Below, piece after piece: positions 48,436-58,324 of a stretch of 64,000 bases of DNA. A program made the position numbers and the translations under genes. The stretch's first letter is position 1; every line of letters begins with the position of its first letter. The stretch spans positions 3,783,771-3,847,770 of the forward strand of contig CM053251.1 of NCBI GenBank assembly GCA_028583405.1. Direction: 5' to 3'. The notes under the pieces are model-generated. The model saw only the letters and a list, made by a program, of their open reading frames with translations. It was not told the origin of the DNA and ran no database searches. The DNA is from Pogonophryne albipinna (Eukaryota > Chordata > Actinopteri > Perciformes > Artedidraconidae).

Positions 48436-48780
48436 GGGTGCAAATGCGTTATGGCCCAAAACAATTCATTGGGAGAAACACGCTGGAGTTTCAAAAACAT
48501 GGCAAGTGCAACACATTCAAATGAAGAAACATCTTCACCAACTTGACAACACATGCGCAGTGTTTCCAAAAAACGCTGCATAAACAAAACGCTGCAAGAA
48601 GCGCGTTACCCAACCGAACCCAATGGACACTAAAAAGTGACGCACAGCTGCACCGGAGCGCTTGTTGATGTTCAGTGATTATAAAGTTGGCTAGCTGTCA
48701 ATGGAAACTAAACTAAAAAGTATGTTTTTTTCCCGATATTATTGCCAATCTAAGCTAGCTAGCTAACGCAGCTAACCCGT
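48436..48780. mobile_element. Partial copy of the AATGTGCC foldback family
   Basis: AAATGAAGAAACATCTTCACCA, CAACTTGACAACACATG and CACTAAAAAGTGACGCACAG match the left half of 27308-27842. The mirrored right half is absent. Confidence 0.7.
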
Positions 48781-51110
48781 TTCCTTTGTTGTGAGCTTCT
48801 TGTTTGCCTCACTTTTAATAAACATTTGTGTTTTTATATTTACATCTGGCAGTGCAATTCTCCTAGTGTAAGTGTTTTGGGCTGTTGTAGCGTGTTTGCA
48901 CCTTTCGGCCACCATAGCCACCTCAAGATTTTCTGCTTACGACCGTATTTTAAAAACTGAATACATTTTCAAAATGTGTGTTTTGTGGGATTTGGGTGAA
49001 CAATGGCTTTTGGATTGTCTCTTTGTTTGTTCTTTCCAAAGTGGGATGTTATTGAGGCTGCGTTCTCCGAAAATCCCTGTATTTTATTATTCTGTGAGAA
49101 CGTATTCAAATGGTTTTCATGAAACATGTCACCGCTCCAACTGTTTCTGCACCTCTCAACCTGCAGGGAAGACAATTACAATTCAGATCAGACATCATGT
49201 CTGATAACAAGAGGCGTCTCATGGAGTTTGTCGGGAAAACATTTCTCCAGATGTTGATCTGTTGCCTGAAGCATGAGGGAGAATCTGAGCGTTTGATCCA
49301 GAGGCTGCTCAGCATGTTGTTTGTTTGCTGTGTTTCTGCATAGATCTGATCTCTGCATGTTTTCTCACACACGACTGCCTCCCAGAGTGCTGAGATGGGG
49401 GGGGGGGTGACTGCTGTTGTACAAATCAGAAAGTCGGCAGCTATGGATTTAAGCAGATAACTTCTCTGCAGACATGTCGCCTTTTCGAGGTCACCTCTGA
49501 ATTGTGCCTGCAGGCAGCACAAGAGACATATAATACATTCCTTATGCATTTCTCTAAGAGCATTCATTCTTACTTTGGAGCAGTCAAATGTGATAATAGA
49601 AGATCAGAGAACAGAAGTCAAAATGCCAGATATCACTGATAAAATCACTTTGCAGGGTTTGACTCAGACCATGCATCCAACATATTGTCAGGTGGATTTC
49701 TAAGAGGAATAAATCCTGCTGCCTTTCTGAAGACCAACAGAGAAGATAAGCCTTTGTGCTTTGCTTCAATGTGATTTTGGTTCCCTTTAGGAGATAGTTG
49801 TTTGATGTTTGTCTGCATTGAAAAGGAAATCTGATCTCACAGTGGAGTCTTGGTTTTAAGATTTTTGGTTAAAATCAGTCTATTTGAAATATGGACCAAG
49901 TCTCATTACACTACTCATAGGTTTCTGCCCTTGTGAAGCTCCGTTTGTCCCTGGAGGTTCGCAGTCAAGGTTGACTTTTTCCCAATTAGTTCACATTTTT
50001 GTTGTTCAAACAAAATCTCCAAATCATATACTTTCTTTAAAAAAAAACTAAGATGTGCAACATGCATTTACATGATATTCAATCCTGAATTTATTTAAAC
50101 GTTTTGACTGACGGATTTCTCATTTGCTATTCATCTCATTCACTCATCAAATGTGTTTGCATTGATATATCTAATACTGTTTACATTGATTTATTTAATA
50201 AAATAAATACATACATAACATTTTATATTAATTACCTGATTTTAGAAAGAGGGAAAGAGTTAAGAAATAACACCCTGATTATATTGTTTTGTATAACAAC
50301 CCAAGAGGACCACAAATGCTTAGGCCTTAGTACTTCACATTAGTCTAAGTTGTACCAGGATGTATTTGAACACGTGTATCATTGAATATTCGGCCTAGGA
50401 TTACAGTCTCACATCTTCTCAAAATCATCTTCCCTCCGTCCCTCCTCTGCTGCCCTCCTGTTTGACATTTATATTAGACGTTGGCAGATCACCTTCTAAG
50501 TGAACTGCAGATTCAGAGCTGCTTCAATCTAGATATTATTACTAACTACATTTGTTCAGATTTGGTGGGCTCGATAACTATGACATTGTTGCTTTTTCAA
50601 CACACAAATCTCCCAAACAATTAAAGTTGTCTCAGGATTGACAGTAGCTCTAACACAATATTTATTTATAGGCTTTGTTGGAGACTTTTACCTTCTCCTG
50701 CTCCACTTTTAGTTTAATTCCAATTCCAGTTACGAGTGTGCACTGAGCCGTCAATAAATAAATAGGGCAGGCCTTTTAATTCTGCTTCAATTTAACATGG
50801 GTTGACTCATTGCTCTTGCCCCCCCCACATGGAAGGAGTGAACTCCACCGCAGAGCAATCATTGATTTGTTGTGTTTGAAATGGCAGATCTTATTGTTCT
50901 TCTGATATGATTAAGGTTGTAAAGGTTATTGCATTTTCGAGGAATCAAACATTGGCCTCCTGCATGGAATGTGATGTTCTCCTCCGCTGTGTTGTTATTA
51001 CAATAACGGGCAGCATTAATGGGAGCCCCCGGAGACCTCTCAACGTTATTATTATTTTGCCCATCTGGGCTGTTATGAAGCAGTGAACCTGAATCTGACC
51101 TTCACCGCAT
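48781..51110. other. No gene seen
   Basis: 2.3 kb without recognised exons or named repeats, apart from a G run at 49395. The minus-strand ORF 49106-49567 (153 codons) has no domain I recognise. Confidence 0.5.
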
Positions 51111-51114
51111 CGTT

Positions 51115-51510
51115 GGTTGGAGGTGGTGAAATGTAATAAAGTATATGTACCCAAGTATTATTTTTAAATACTTGTACTTTACTTGAGTATTTCCATGTTA
51201 TTCCCCAAATACTTTTTTTAATTTCACTGCATTTTAAAGATAAGATAAGATGTACCTTTTTGATCCCAACTATGTTAAAGCAAGGTACATAATGTGAAAA
51301 TAAAAAGGTTTTAAGCTAATGTTGTTATTTTTACTGCACTGCCTTTATTAAACACTCATAGTTAGTAAATCCAGCTGTTCCCGTGTTCAGCTGTGTGTAT
51401 ATTAGTCTGATGTAAAGTTATTTATTGTAATTTGTGCATTTTAACAATTTGTGTTTTGTTATTTTGAACTAGAGTAAATACTTCAACTCCACAACATTTT
51501 GAGTGACATC
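51115..51510. mobile_element. hAT-like AAGTACTTGTACTTTACTTG repeat with LINE tail inside
   Basis: AATACTTGTACTTTACTTGA and AGAGTAAATACTTCAACTCC are the hallmarks of a very common fish hAT-type repeat. An L2-like tail (GATAAGATAAGATG...TTTTGATCCCAACT, 51238-51275) interrupts it. Ends are degenerate. Confidence 0.55.
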
Positions 51511-51529
51511 ACGATGTAACATTCACACT

Positions 51530-52520
51530 TCTATTAGATAGCGCTCCAACACATTGTACGTGATAGGCTAAGGGGCGGGACATCTCTAAACAGTTGACCA
51601 ATTACAACAGAGCCGGCCAGCTAACCAATCAGAGCAGACTGGGCTCTGGTTTCAGACAGAGGGTGAAAAGAGGTGCTGCAGCACAGGCAGTATGAGAAAA
51701 ATAAAGAGCTTTTTGAACATTGAAGCATGGAGACATGTAGAGACACTACATACTGATATACACCTGAACATCAGCAGGAGAGGACTCTTTAAAGTAGAGA
51801 CACTACATACTGATATACACCTGAACATCAGCAGGAGAGGACTCTTTAAAGTAGAGACACTACATACTGATATACACCTGAACATCAGCAGGAGAGGACT
51901 CTTTAAAGTAGAGACACTACATACTGATATACACCTGAACATCAGCAGGAGAGGACTCTTTAAAGTAGAGACACTACATACTGATATACACCTGAACATC
52001 AGCAGGAGAGGACTCTTTAAAGTAGAGACACCACATACTGATATACACCTGAACATCAGCAGGAGAGGACTCTTTAAAGTAGAGACACTACATACTGATA
52101 TACACCTGAACATCAGCAGGAGAGGACTCTTTAAAGTAGAGACACTACATACTGATATACACCTGAACATCAGCAGGAGAGGACTCTTTAAAGTAGAGAC
52201 ACTACATACTGATATACACCTGAACATCAGCAGGAGAGGACTCTTTAAAGTAGAGACACTACATACTGATATACACCTGAACATCAGCAGGAGAGGACTC
52301 TTTAAAGTAGAGACACTACATACTGATATACACCTGAACATCAGCAGGAGAGGACTCTTTAAAGTAGAGACACTACATACTGATATACACCTGAACATCA
52401 GCAGGAGAGGACTCTTTAAAGTAGAGACACTACATACTGATATACACCTGAACATCAGCAGGAGAGGACTCTTTAAAGTAGAGACACTACATACTGATAT
52501 GAACCTGAAATGAGCAGAGT
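51530..52520. mobile_element. TTAA-site MITE copy 3, partial, expanded by a minisatellite
   Basis: GCGCTCCAACACATTGTACG through GAAGCATGGAGACATG matches copy 1 (31480-31670) in the same orientation, and GAACCTGAAATGAG after 52500 matches the sequence just before copy 1's right end. Both terminal repeats are lost. Confidence 0.8.
51738..52500. repeat. 57-bp minisatellite, about 13.4 copies
   Basis: The unit begins TAGAGACACTACATACTGAT and ends GGACTCTTTAAAG. Copies are almost identical; one at about 52028 has CACCAC for CACTAC. Because 57 is divisible by three, both strands stay open for over 270 codons; these ORFs (plus: VETLHTDIHLNISRRGLFK repeats) are by-products, not genes. Confidence 0.97.
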
Positions 52521-54005
52521 GCCCTTTGAAAACCACTTTGATAGTTGTTATTCATTTCAAAAATACTGCTTCTAACTTTTTTTGATTTACCGTTTGCTAT
52601 AAGAATAAATCGACACTAGTTTGTAAAAGAACATCATGCACAACATCAATATGTATGCCTCTGCTCATCATCATATGTCTATACTCTACTGAAAAAGATG
52701 TATCCTAACAAGTGATGTATGAGCGGTTTCACGGTAGCCTCATTTCCATCTCATAATGAGCCTCAGCCGATGCAGAGCGATGATGACGAGCAGTGGAGCT
52801 GGGGGGAAGCTGCCCTCATGTTGACCAGAGATTTGTCTGGAAAACGTACAATTGATGATGAGGTGAGCGAAGGTTTCATACATCACATTGTCCTTCCTGA
52901 ACATCTCTGTCACAGCTGCCAATTATAATTCAAAATGTATATTGACCATGTTGTTCTGCACTAACAACTGCAGCGGATATCTTCCCTGCAGCATACATGG
53001 AGTCTATTCCTCTCCATTTATTAGTGCCTTCTGCTGCACCGCTTCTCCCAATGAATACCAATGAAAAGCAGTGGTTATTAATGATTAACCAATTTATGAA
53101 CTTCCAGTAGCGTTGTGATTCTTTTTCTTCAAAAGACACAGATTGCGTTGACAGTGTGTTGACACTTTTCAGAACAGAAATGTCAAAAAACCATTTCAGA
53201 ACAGTACAAAATGCCAAGGTTCAAACGATTGATACATTGATTTGCTATTAGCAAGAGTTGTACCAGTTCATTTAAAGTTCTGCGACATGCTCAAAGTATT
53301 TTTGGGGGTAATTGAAATGTCTTTATAAGAGGGCAACTGTATAAAGAATGAGAGGAGATATGGGGAGTTATGCAACAAATTCAAAATAGGAGACTTTCTG
53401 ATTGAAGGTCCCGGTATTACTGTGAGGATCTTCCAGTGTTTAACAAGCATTTTGAAAGAAAAGTTATAGAAGAAAAACTAAATATTGTCCATGTTCTATT
53501 AAATATGGATGTTCGCTTGAAATATTTACATCTGTACAAGTCTTTGAGTAAGTATTTGACCTTGTATTTGCATGCCGACCAAGTCCGTTCTCTTTTTCTG
53601 TTTTACTGTCTGAATAAAATGGCCCTGACAAATCCCTGCTTTTATAAGTGTTTTAAATTCTTTCAACATCGCACACGTTGCTTATTCCCCTACACAACAT
53701 AAGGAAGAGTATCTTCGACCCTCACCCCAATTGTCCACGTGTGTGGTATCTCCATTTGCACACTTGATAACAATAGGTTTGTAAAAGCTAATTACAACAC
53801 TAAAACCAATAATACTTTTGTAGTGTTCTTAATATTAGTAAGTATACATCATCATCTAAATTATACGAAAACAACTCAATGTGAAGAAGTTATTTCACCT
53901 TTACTCAGAACTACTAAAACAGACGTCTATCATGATCTGTTTGTTTTCCGTTTCATTTTGAACTGTCACAGTCATGGATGTATAACTATCACAGTCACTC
54001 TGTTT
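52521..54005. other. No gene seen
   Basis: AT-rich; short ORFs without recognisable domains. Confidence 0.5.
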
Positions 54006-54007
54006 CC

Positions 54008-54182
54008 TGTTTTACTTTGAAGGTGTTCACGCCCTGTCTCATGTCTGAATGTGCTTCTGTGTTTTCCCTCCTGTGTGATTGTCTGATTGTGTTCACCTGC
54101 TGCCTCCCCCTCCCCTCTGCAGCTGTGTCTTGTCTTGTGATTACCTCTGTGTATTTAGTCTTGCTTTCCCTTGACACAAGCA
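54008..54182 (+). mobile_element. LTR fragment related to the 4589/8623 LTRs
   Basis: GTGTTCACCTGC, CTGTGTCTTGTCTTGTGATT and GTATTTAGTCTTG correspond in order to the minus-strand reading of the 373-bp LTR. The fragment lacks both ends. Confidence 0.6.
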
Positions 54183-54677
54183 TCTGACTTTTTCTGCTCA
54201 CATTACAGGAACATTTTGACCTTTTAACCGAATGTCTCACGTAGACATGGATCCAGAAATCCATTTAGAATTAGTTCATTATAAAACAAAAAGGCGAGTA
54301 TCCCGAGGGTGCCTCGAAAACTCGTAAAAATGTAATATGACGACGATCCACGAAGTATGACACCGAAGGTGAGAAATGTACAATGTAGCCCCTTTATATT
54401 GAATAATAGTTTTTTCAATATAAATACAAACAAAGTTGAACTGCAGTTCATTTGCACTATGTTCACAGTTGTTTATTAATTTCCACATTATAAGATTACA
54501 ATGCATATACATGTGTTTAGTGCAATAAAGTGTTTTTTGAACAGAAATTAAAAATATATTCATATTCTCCAACTTGAATGAGCTGAATAGTCACACTGTC
54601 TACACTTTTTTTTTAACACAATAATACAATAACTAATCTGTGTTGATTTTAACAGGCGGATATTTGTTTTTGAAAAC

Positions 54678-55595
54678 AGGCAAATCCCAGAAAGTCAAAG
54701 TGGTCTGTGGTTCCGAGGAAGCCGACAGACTCTTCATCGACTTTCATGCCAGCCCTACAGCGGCCAAAAACAATCCAGTACTTCAGTCCACACACATCTG
54801 TTACACTCAATAATGCCTAATGGTGGCCTTTGGAGCAACAACTGTACAATGACAATGGTAGCGACAATAAATGCAAACATGACATCAAGGATACTTACTA
54901 GGAACTATTTAAATGATGTGATAACATTACTATTTTCCTGCACTAAGGTGGCTCAATGTACTGAATGCCAAGCCAGTGCCGTTGTGATAAAACAGGCGGT
55001 GGAGTACACCCCAATCAAGGTGTGTATATGTTGTTAAAAATAAGACCTACACATTATTAATTTGAAGTATGTAAGCTCGATAGGATGATTATAAAGGATC
55101 CTCTAACATATTATTTAGTGACGAATGATCACACCCTCGAGTTAACCTGCGCAAATAGAATACTTCTTGCTCTTTGTGTCTCTGGTAGGTCACACCACCC
55201 TTCAAACTTGTCGGGATGGATTTGATTGGGAAGCTGGCAATGACAAAAGATGGGCACCTGTACCAGTATGTCTGTGTGATGACTGATTACATGACCAAAG
55301 GGCCACAGGCATACCCCCTCAAGACCACATCGGCAGAGGAAGAAACCGGGTGCGTTCTTAACATTTTGTATCAATTTGAAGCACCAAAAAGAATCCTCGC
55401 AGATCAAGGCAGAGAACGTGCCAAGTGTTTTTTAATAGTGGCTTTACATCTATCATGAATAATCTATGTTTAATTTCAGTCTTATTTGAATTGAGGAAAT
55501 AATTTCATGTTTTATTCCACCAATTTTCAGATCAATACCCGGGTCTGTGAAATTCTACAGATTATTGGTCTGAGGATGGATGGTATAATACAGAG
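54678..55595 (+). pseudogene. Intron-containing integrase-like gene remnant (gypsy/Ginger type)
   Basis: At least four exon-like blocks: about 54678-54805 (GKSQKVKVVCGSEEADRLFI, DFHASPTAAKN), 54948-55019 (VAQCTECQASAVVIKQAVEY, a zinc-finger CxxC, closed by AAG|GTGTGT), 55189 to about 55424 (VTPPFKLVGMDLIGKLAMTK, then YVCVMTDYMTKGPQAYPLKT, then RILADQG) and 55531-55595 (INTRVCEILQIIGLRMDGII, AGAG|GTGAGC). MDLIG and ADQG carry the first two catalytic Asp residues of a DDE integrase; the third Glu is not present. Introns inside an integrase frame argue for a Ginger-type transposon or a GIN/KRBA2-like domesticated gene rather than a retroelement copy. The third block loses homology at its end, so I regard the locus as broken. 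Confidence 0.6.
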
Positions 55596-56128
55596 GTGAG
55601 CAGAGAGTACGTGTTAATTCATGCTCTGTTCCATTATCAGAAGCAGTACCCGTCATAAAGATAACACAAACTAATTCACAACACTCTCATTGCTGCACTA
55701 TCTACCACCATAGACTAACAGCTAACCATTATAGCTTACTTGCAGCTACAAGTAAACCACCTCACGCAACAACAGTCCAATCTGACTGATGCCAGATGCG
55801 ACGCAAGCATTGACTCCAGTCTGGCAAATAACAAGCTTCCCCAGGTCCTGCCTACCACAAACTCCTATGGTCCTATCCGCACGAGGCGACAAACATGAGC
55901 GGCCGAAACCCTGAAACGCCTGCCTCCAACAGGGACTGAATCCCCACCCAGGATTAGCCCGAAAATAAAAAAGGCAAAATAATAAACTGGTGAGACATTT
56001 CAGGAGCAGCACCCTTGCTAAGGTATCTGCTTTGACCTTTCTTACATTGGTTAGTAATGAATAATAATGCTATGTTTATGTTACTGCTATTTGACAATTA
56101 AATACATCTTTAATTATTTTTTTTAAAG

Positions 56129-57050
56129 GAGAAGCTTGTATCTGTGCAAAGGCAATTGGGAAGGCCCACACTGAAGCTCCTGCAAGAGGTGGAGAGCCGC
56201 TGGAACAGCACTTATCACATGCTCAGAGAACCAGTTGGAGCGCCATTAGCCAGTTTGAACACAGAAATCACCACACTGACCTGCTGAGTTCACCACCATA
56301 CGTGGGTGCCTCTCTCTGCTGTCTGCATTCAATGATGCCACCATTGAGCTTTCTGAGGAGAAAAACGTATCTGGTTCCAAGGTTGTGCCCCTCCTCAAAA
56401 TGCTGGAGCAAATGCTTCAAGAGGAGATGGCAAAAACCGCAGTAGCAGTGGCCAAAGAAATGGGAGAACACCTCTTAAGGCAGCTAAGAGAGAGGCTCCA
56501 ATCAATGAGCATCAGGTCATTGGCAACGCTACTGGACCCTAGCTTCAAACTGATCGGAATTGTTAGCCCTTTAAAAGCTGCAGAAGCCACAGAAAGGCTT
56601 GTGACTGAATGTGGTGCACTAATCCGAACACCTGAAGCCGTGGCCCAAGAAAAACCATCCACATCTCAACCTGCTGAACAAGAAACCCCAGGTCATTTTA
56701 TTAATATTAAAGCAATTTGAAGTAATTACTAAATCCACTGATACTTTTCAGGAAACACACTCTGGCATAAATTGGATCAGACTGTAAAGCTGTCCAGGAA
56801 GACCAAGAATGCGACAGCTGACGCAACTGTTGAAGTCCAGCGGTACCTGGCCGAACCAAATATCGGACGCTTGGAGGACCCTCTGAACTACTGGCAGACA
56901 CAAAAACATGTTTATCCAAACCTGTGTAAACTTGCAGTCACTTTTTTGTGCACACCTGCTTCCTCGGTCCCGTGTGAAAGGGTATTTTCAAAGGCAGGAG
57001 AAGTTGTATCAAAGAAAATAAATCGCCTAAGCCCAAAAAAAATATTGTTT
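56129..57050 (+). pseudogene. ZBED-like hAT transposase gene remnant with a 60-bp intron
   Basis: After an acceptor-like TTTTTTAAAG, 56129 onward reads LVSVQRQLGRPTLKLLQEVE, SRWNSTYHMLREPVGAPLAS, then a two-base loss near 56285 shifts the frame, which resumes as EFTTIRGCLSLLSAFNDATI and runs through PLLKMLEQMLQEEM and LATLLDPSFKLIGI to QEQETP-like residues at 56691. A GT-AG intron (56692-56751) follows, then GNTLWHKLDQTVKLSRKTK and the hAT dimerisation part YWQTQKHVYPNLCKLAVTFL, CTPASSVPCERVFSKAGEVV. This matches ZBED1/4/6-like hAT proteins. The frameshift, a short deletion after YHML (QRLFEL-type residues missing) and the lack of a BED finger mark it as non-functional. Confidence 0.75.
56692..56751 (+). 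other. 60-bp GT-AG intron in the hAT remnant
   Basis: CCCCAG|GTCATTTT ... ACTTTTCAG|GAAACAC. Joining the exons in phase 1 gives TPGNTLW, which continues the hAT family sequence, so the intron assignment is supported by homology. Confidence 0.7.
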
Positions 57051-57379
57051 TTAAACAAAAACCAATACAATTGTTCCATGTATCACAAGCACATTCACTG
57101 CCCTCTGGCAAGTTTCTTACCCTTCTTCTTTTCCAGTTTTCCAACATATATTGCTTCTTTTGTCTTTATTGAAGGCAGCAGACATTTAAATGTATTTATG
57201 TATAGATATAACAAGATATTGATACATTGTTTTTATTATATACAGCCATTTTAAGACACTTAATGCAAAATACTGTTCAGGATTACAAATACATTTTACA
57301 TCTTTTACACTTTTGTATAATTATTTTGAGTATGTCAAAGATTACAAATAATATGTGGCTGTTTTACACCTGTTCACCA

Positions 57380-57470
57380 ACAGGGGGTCTTCAGTGCCCA
57401 TGATGAAGCCTCATGAGATGAACCTTTTAGTGAACCGATTTGCTGCAAAGCTTCATCTCGCCATCACTAG
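57380..57470. mobile_element. Right end of a hAT element
   Basis: ATGAAGCCTCATGAGATGAA through AAGCTTCATCTCGCCATCAC matches the CAGTGATGGCG-type terminal repeat seen with ZBED-like hAT elements. The left end was not found. Confidence 0.45.
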
Positions 57471-57479
57471 ACAACAGTA

Positions 57480-58100
57480 AACCAAAACACGACAAGTTGC
57501 ACGTCCCACATAGACAACAAAATACTACACTGCTGCACAGAACACCCATACAGCTCGCAGGAGAAGGAAGAGAGAGACTGAAGTTTCCTCAGCCTTTTGT
57601 GCAGGCCCTAATTGGGGATTTGGAGCACCTGAGGGAGAGGCTTCACCTGAGGGAGACAATCAGGGAGAGAGGGGGGAGAGACACACACACACTTAAAGTG
57701 AGAAAAGCCAGTCTGAACAAATTTGTTGATTTGAGATGACAGACTATATCATATTATGTTGTATCATTTTGTGTTTTTGTGGTTATAAAGTATCAGTCAC
57801 TGAACAAAAGAGAATGTTTTATGAAATAGGACATCTTATCATTTAATTATCTATTCTGTAGGAAGGAGGAATAATAACAGAGTAGGCCTACTGTACACTT
57901 AAAAACGTTAAAAAATAATAATAATCCAATACGAAAAATGCGCCTCCTGACGTGCACAATCATTTTTCAGCCGTTTGGTGTTTAATCTGACGGGAAATAT
58001 ATCATTCAATAGAGAGAAAGTAAATCATTTCTGTGGTTCTTCTGCTCAGAAAACTAGACGAAATGCCCAATAACTGAAATGACGTCCCCCATGCGCTTCA
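57480..58100. other. Spacer before POLD3, no gene seen
   Basis: The ORF 57440-57739 has a charged ERLHLRETIRERGGR stretch but no recognisable domain. The remainder is AT-rich. Confidence 0.45.
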
Positions 58101-58267
58101 ATCTACAGCACAACACCGGTGTTCACCTGCAGAGGGCGCCCTGCAGCCTCTCATCCCACCGGAAGAAGGAACAGACATGTGACATTTAACCGGATGTAAA
58201 TAAACTGCCTTCCCGCGCAGTTAAATCGTCTCAACAACGCATCCACATCCACAGATAATCTGACAAA
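58101..58267 (+). promoter_or_regulatory. POLD3 promoter region / 5' UTR
   Basis: This GC-richer block directly upstream of the POLD3 ATG holds two ETS-type sites (ACCGGAAGAA at about 58157 and ACCGGATGTA at about 58190), usual for TATA-less housekeeping promoters. The transcription start is not defined. Sites are seen; the regulatory role is inferred. Confidence 0.5.
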
Positions 58268-58324
58268 ATGGACGAGCTTTATTTGGATAACATCGACGAA
58301 TATGTCAATGACCAGGATAAGATA
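58268..58324 (+). CDS. pold3: POLD3 coding exon 1
   Basis: 19 codons ending ATA|GTGAGT, phase 0; covers the extreme N-terminus that begins the POLD2-binding domain. Confidence 0.97.

Noticed and set aside
49106..49567. 153-codon minus-strand ORF
   Set aside because: No recognisable domain, no splice context, and ordinary base composition; chance ORF is the simplest reading.
51738..52500. CRISPR-like regular repeats
   Set aside because: There are no spacers: units abut directly and are identical over their full length, in a vertebrate genome.
51652..52536. Long ORFs on both strands (273 and 294 codons) with perfect 19-residue repeats
   Set aside because: They are the two readings of a 57-bp minisatellite inside a MITE; the repeat length is divisible by three, so both strands stay open without coding.
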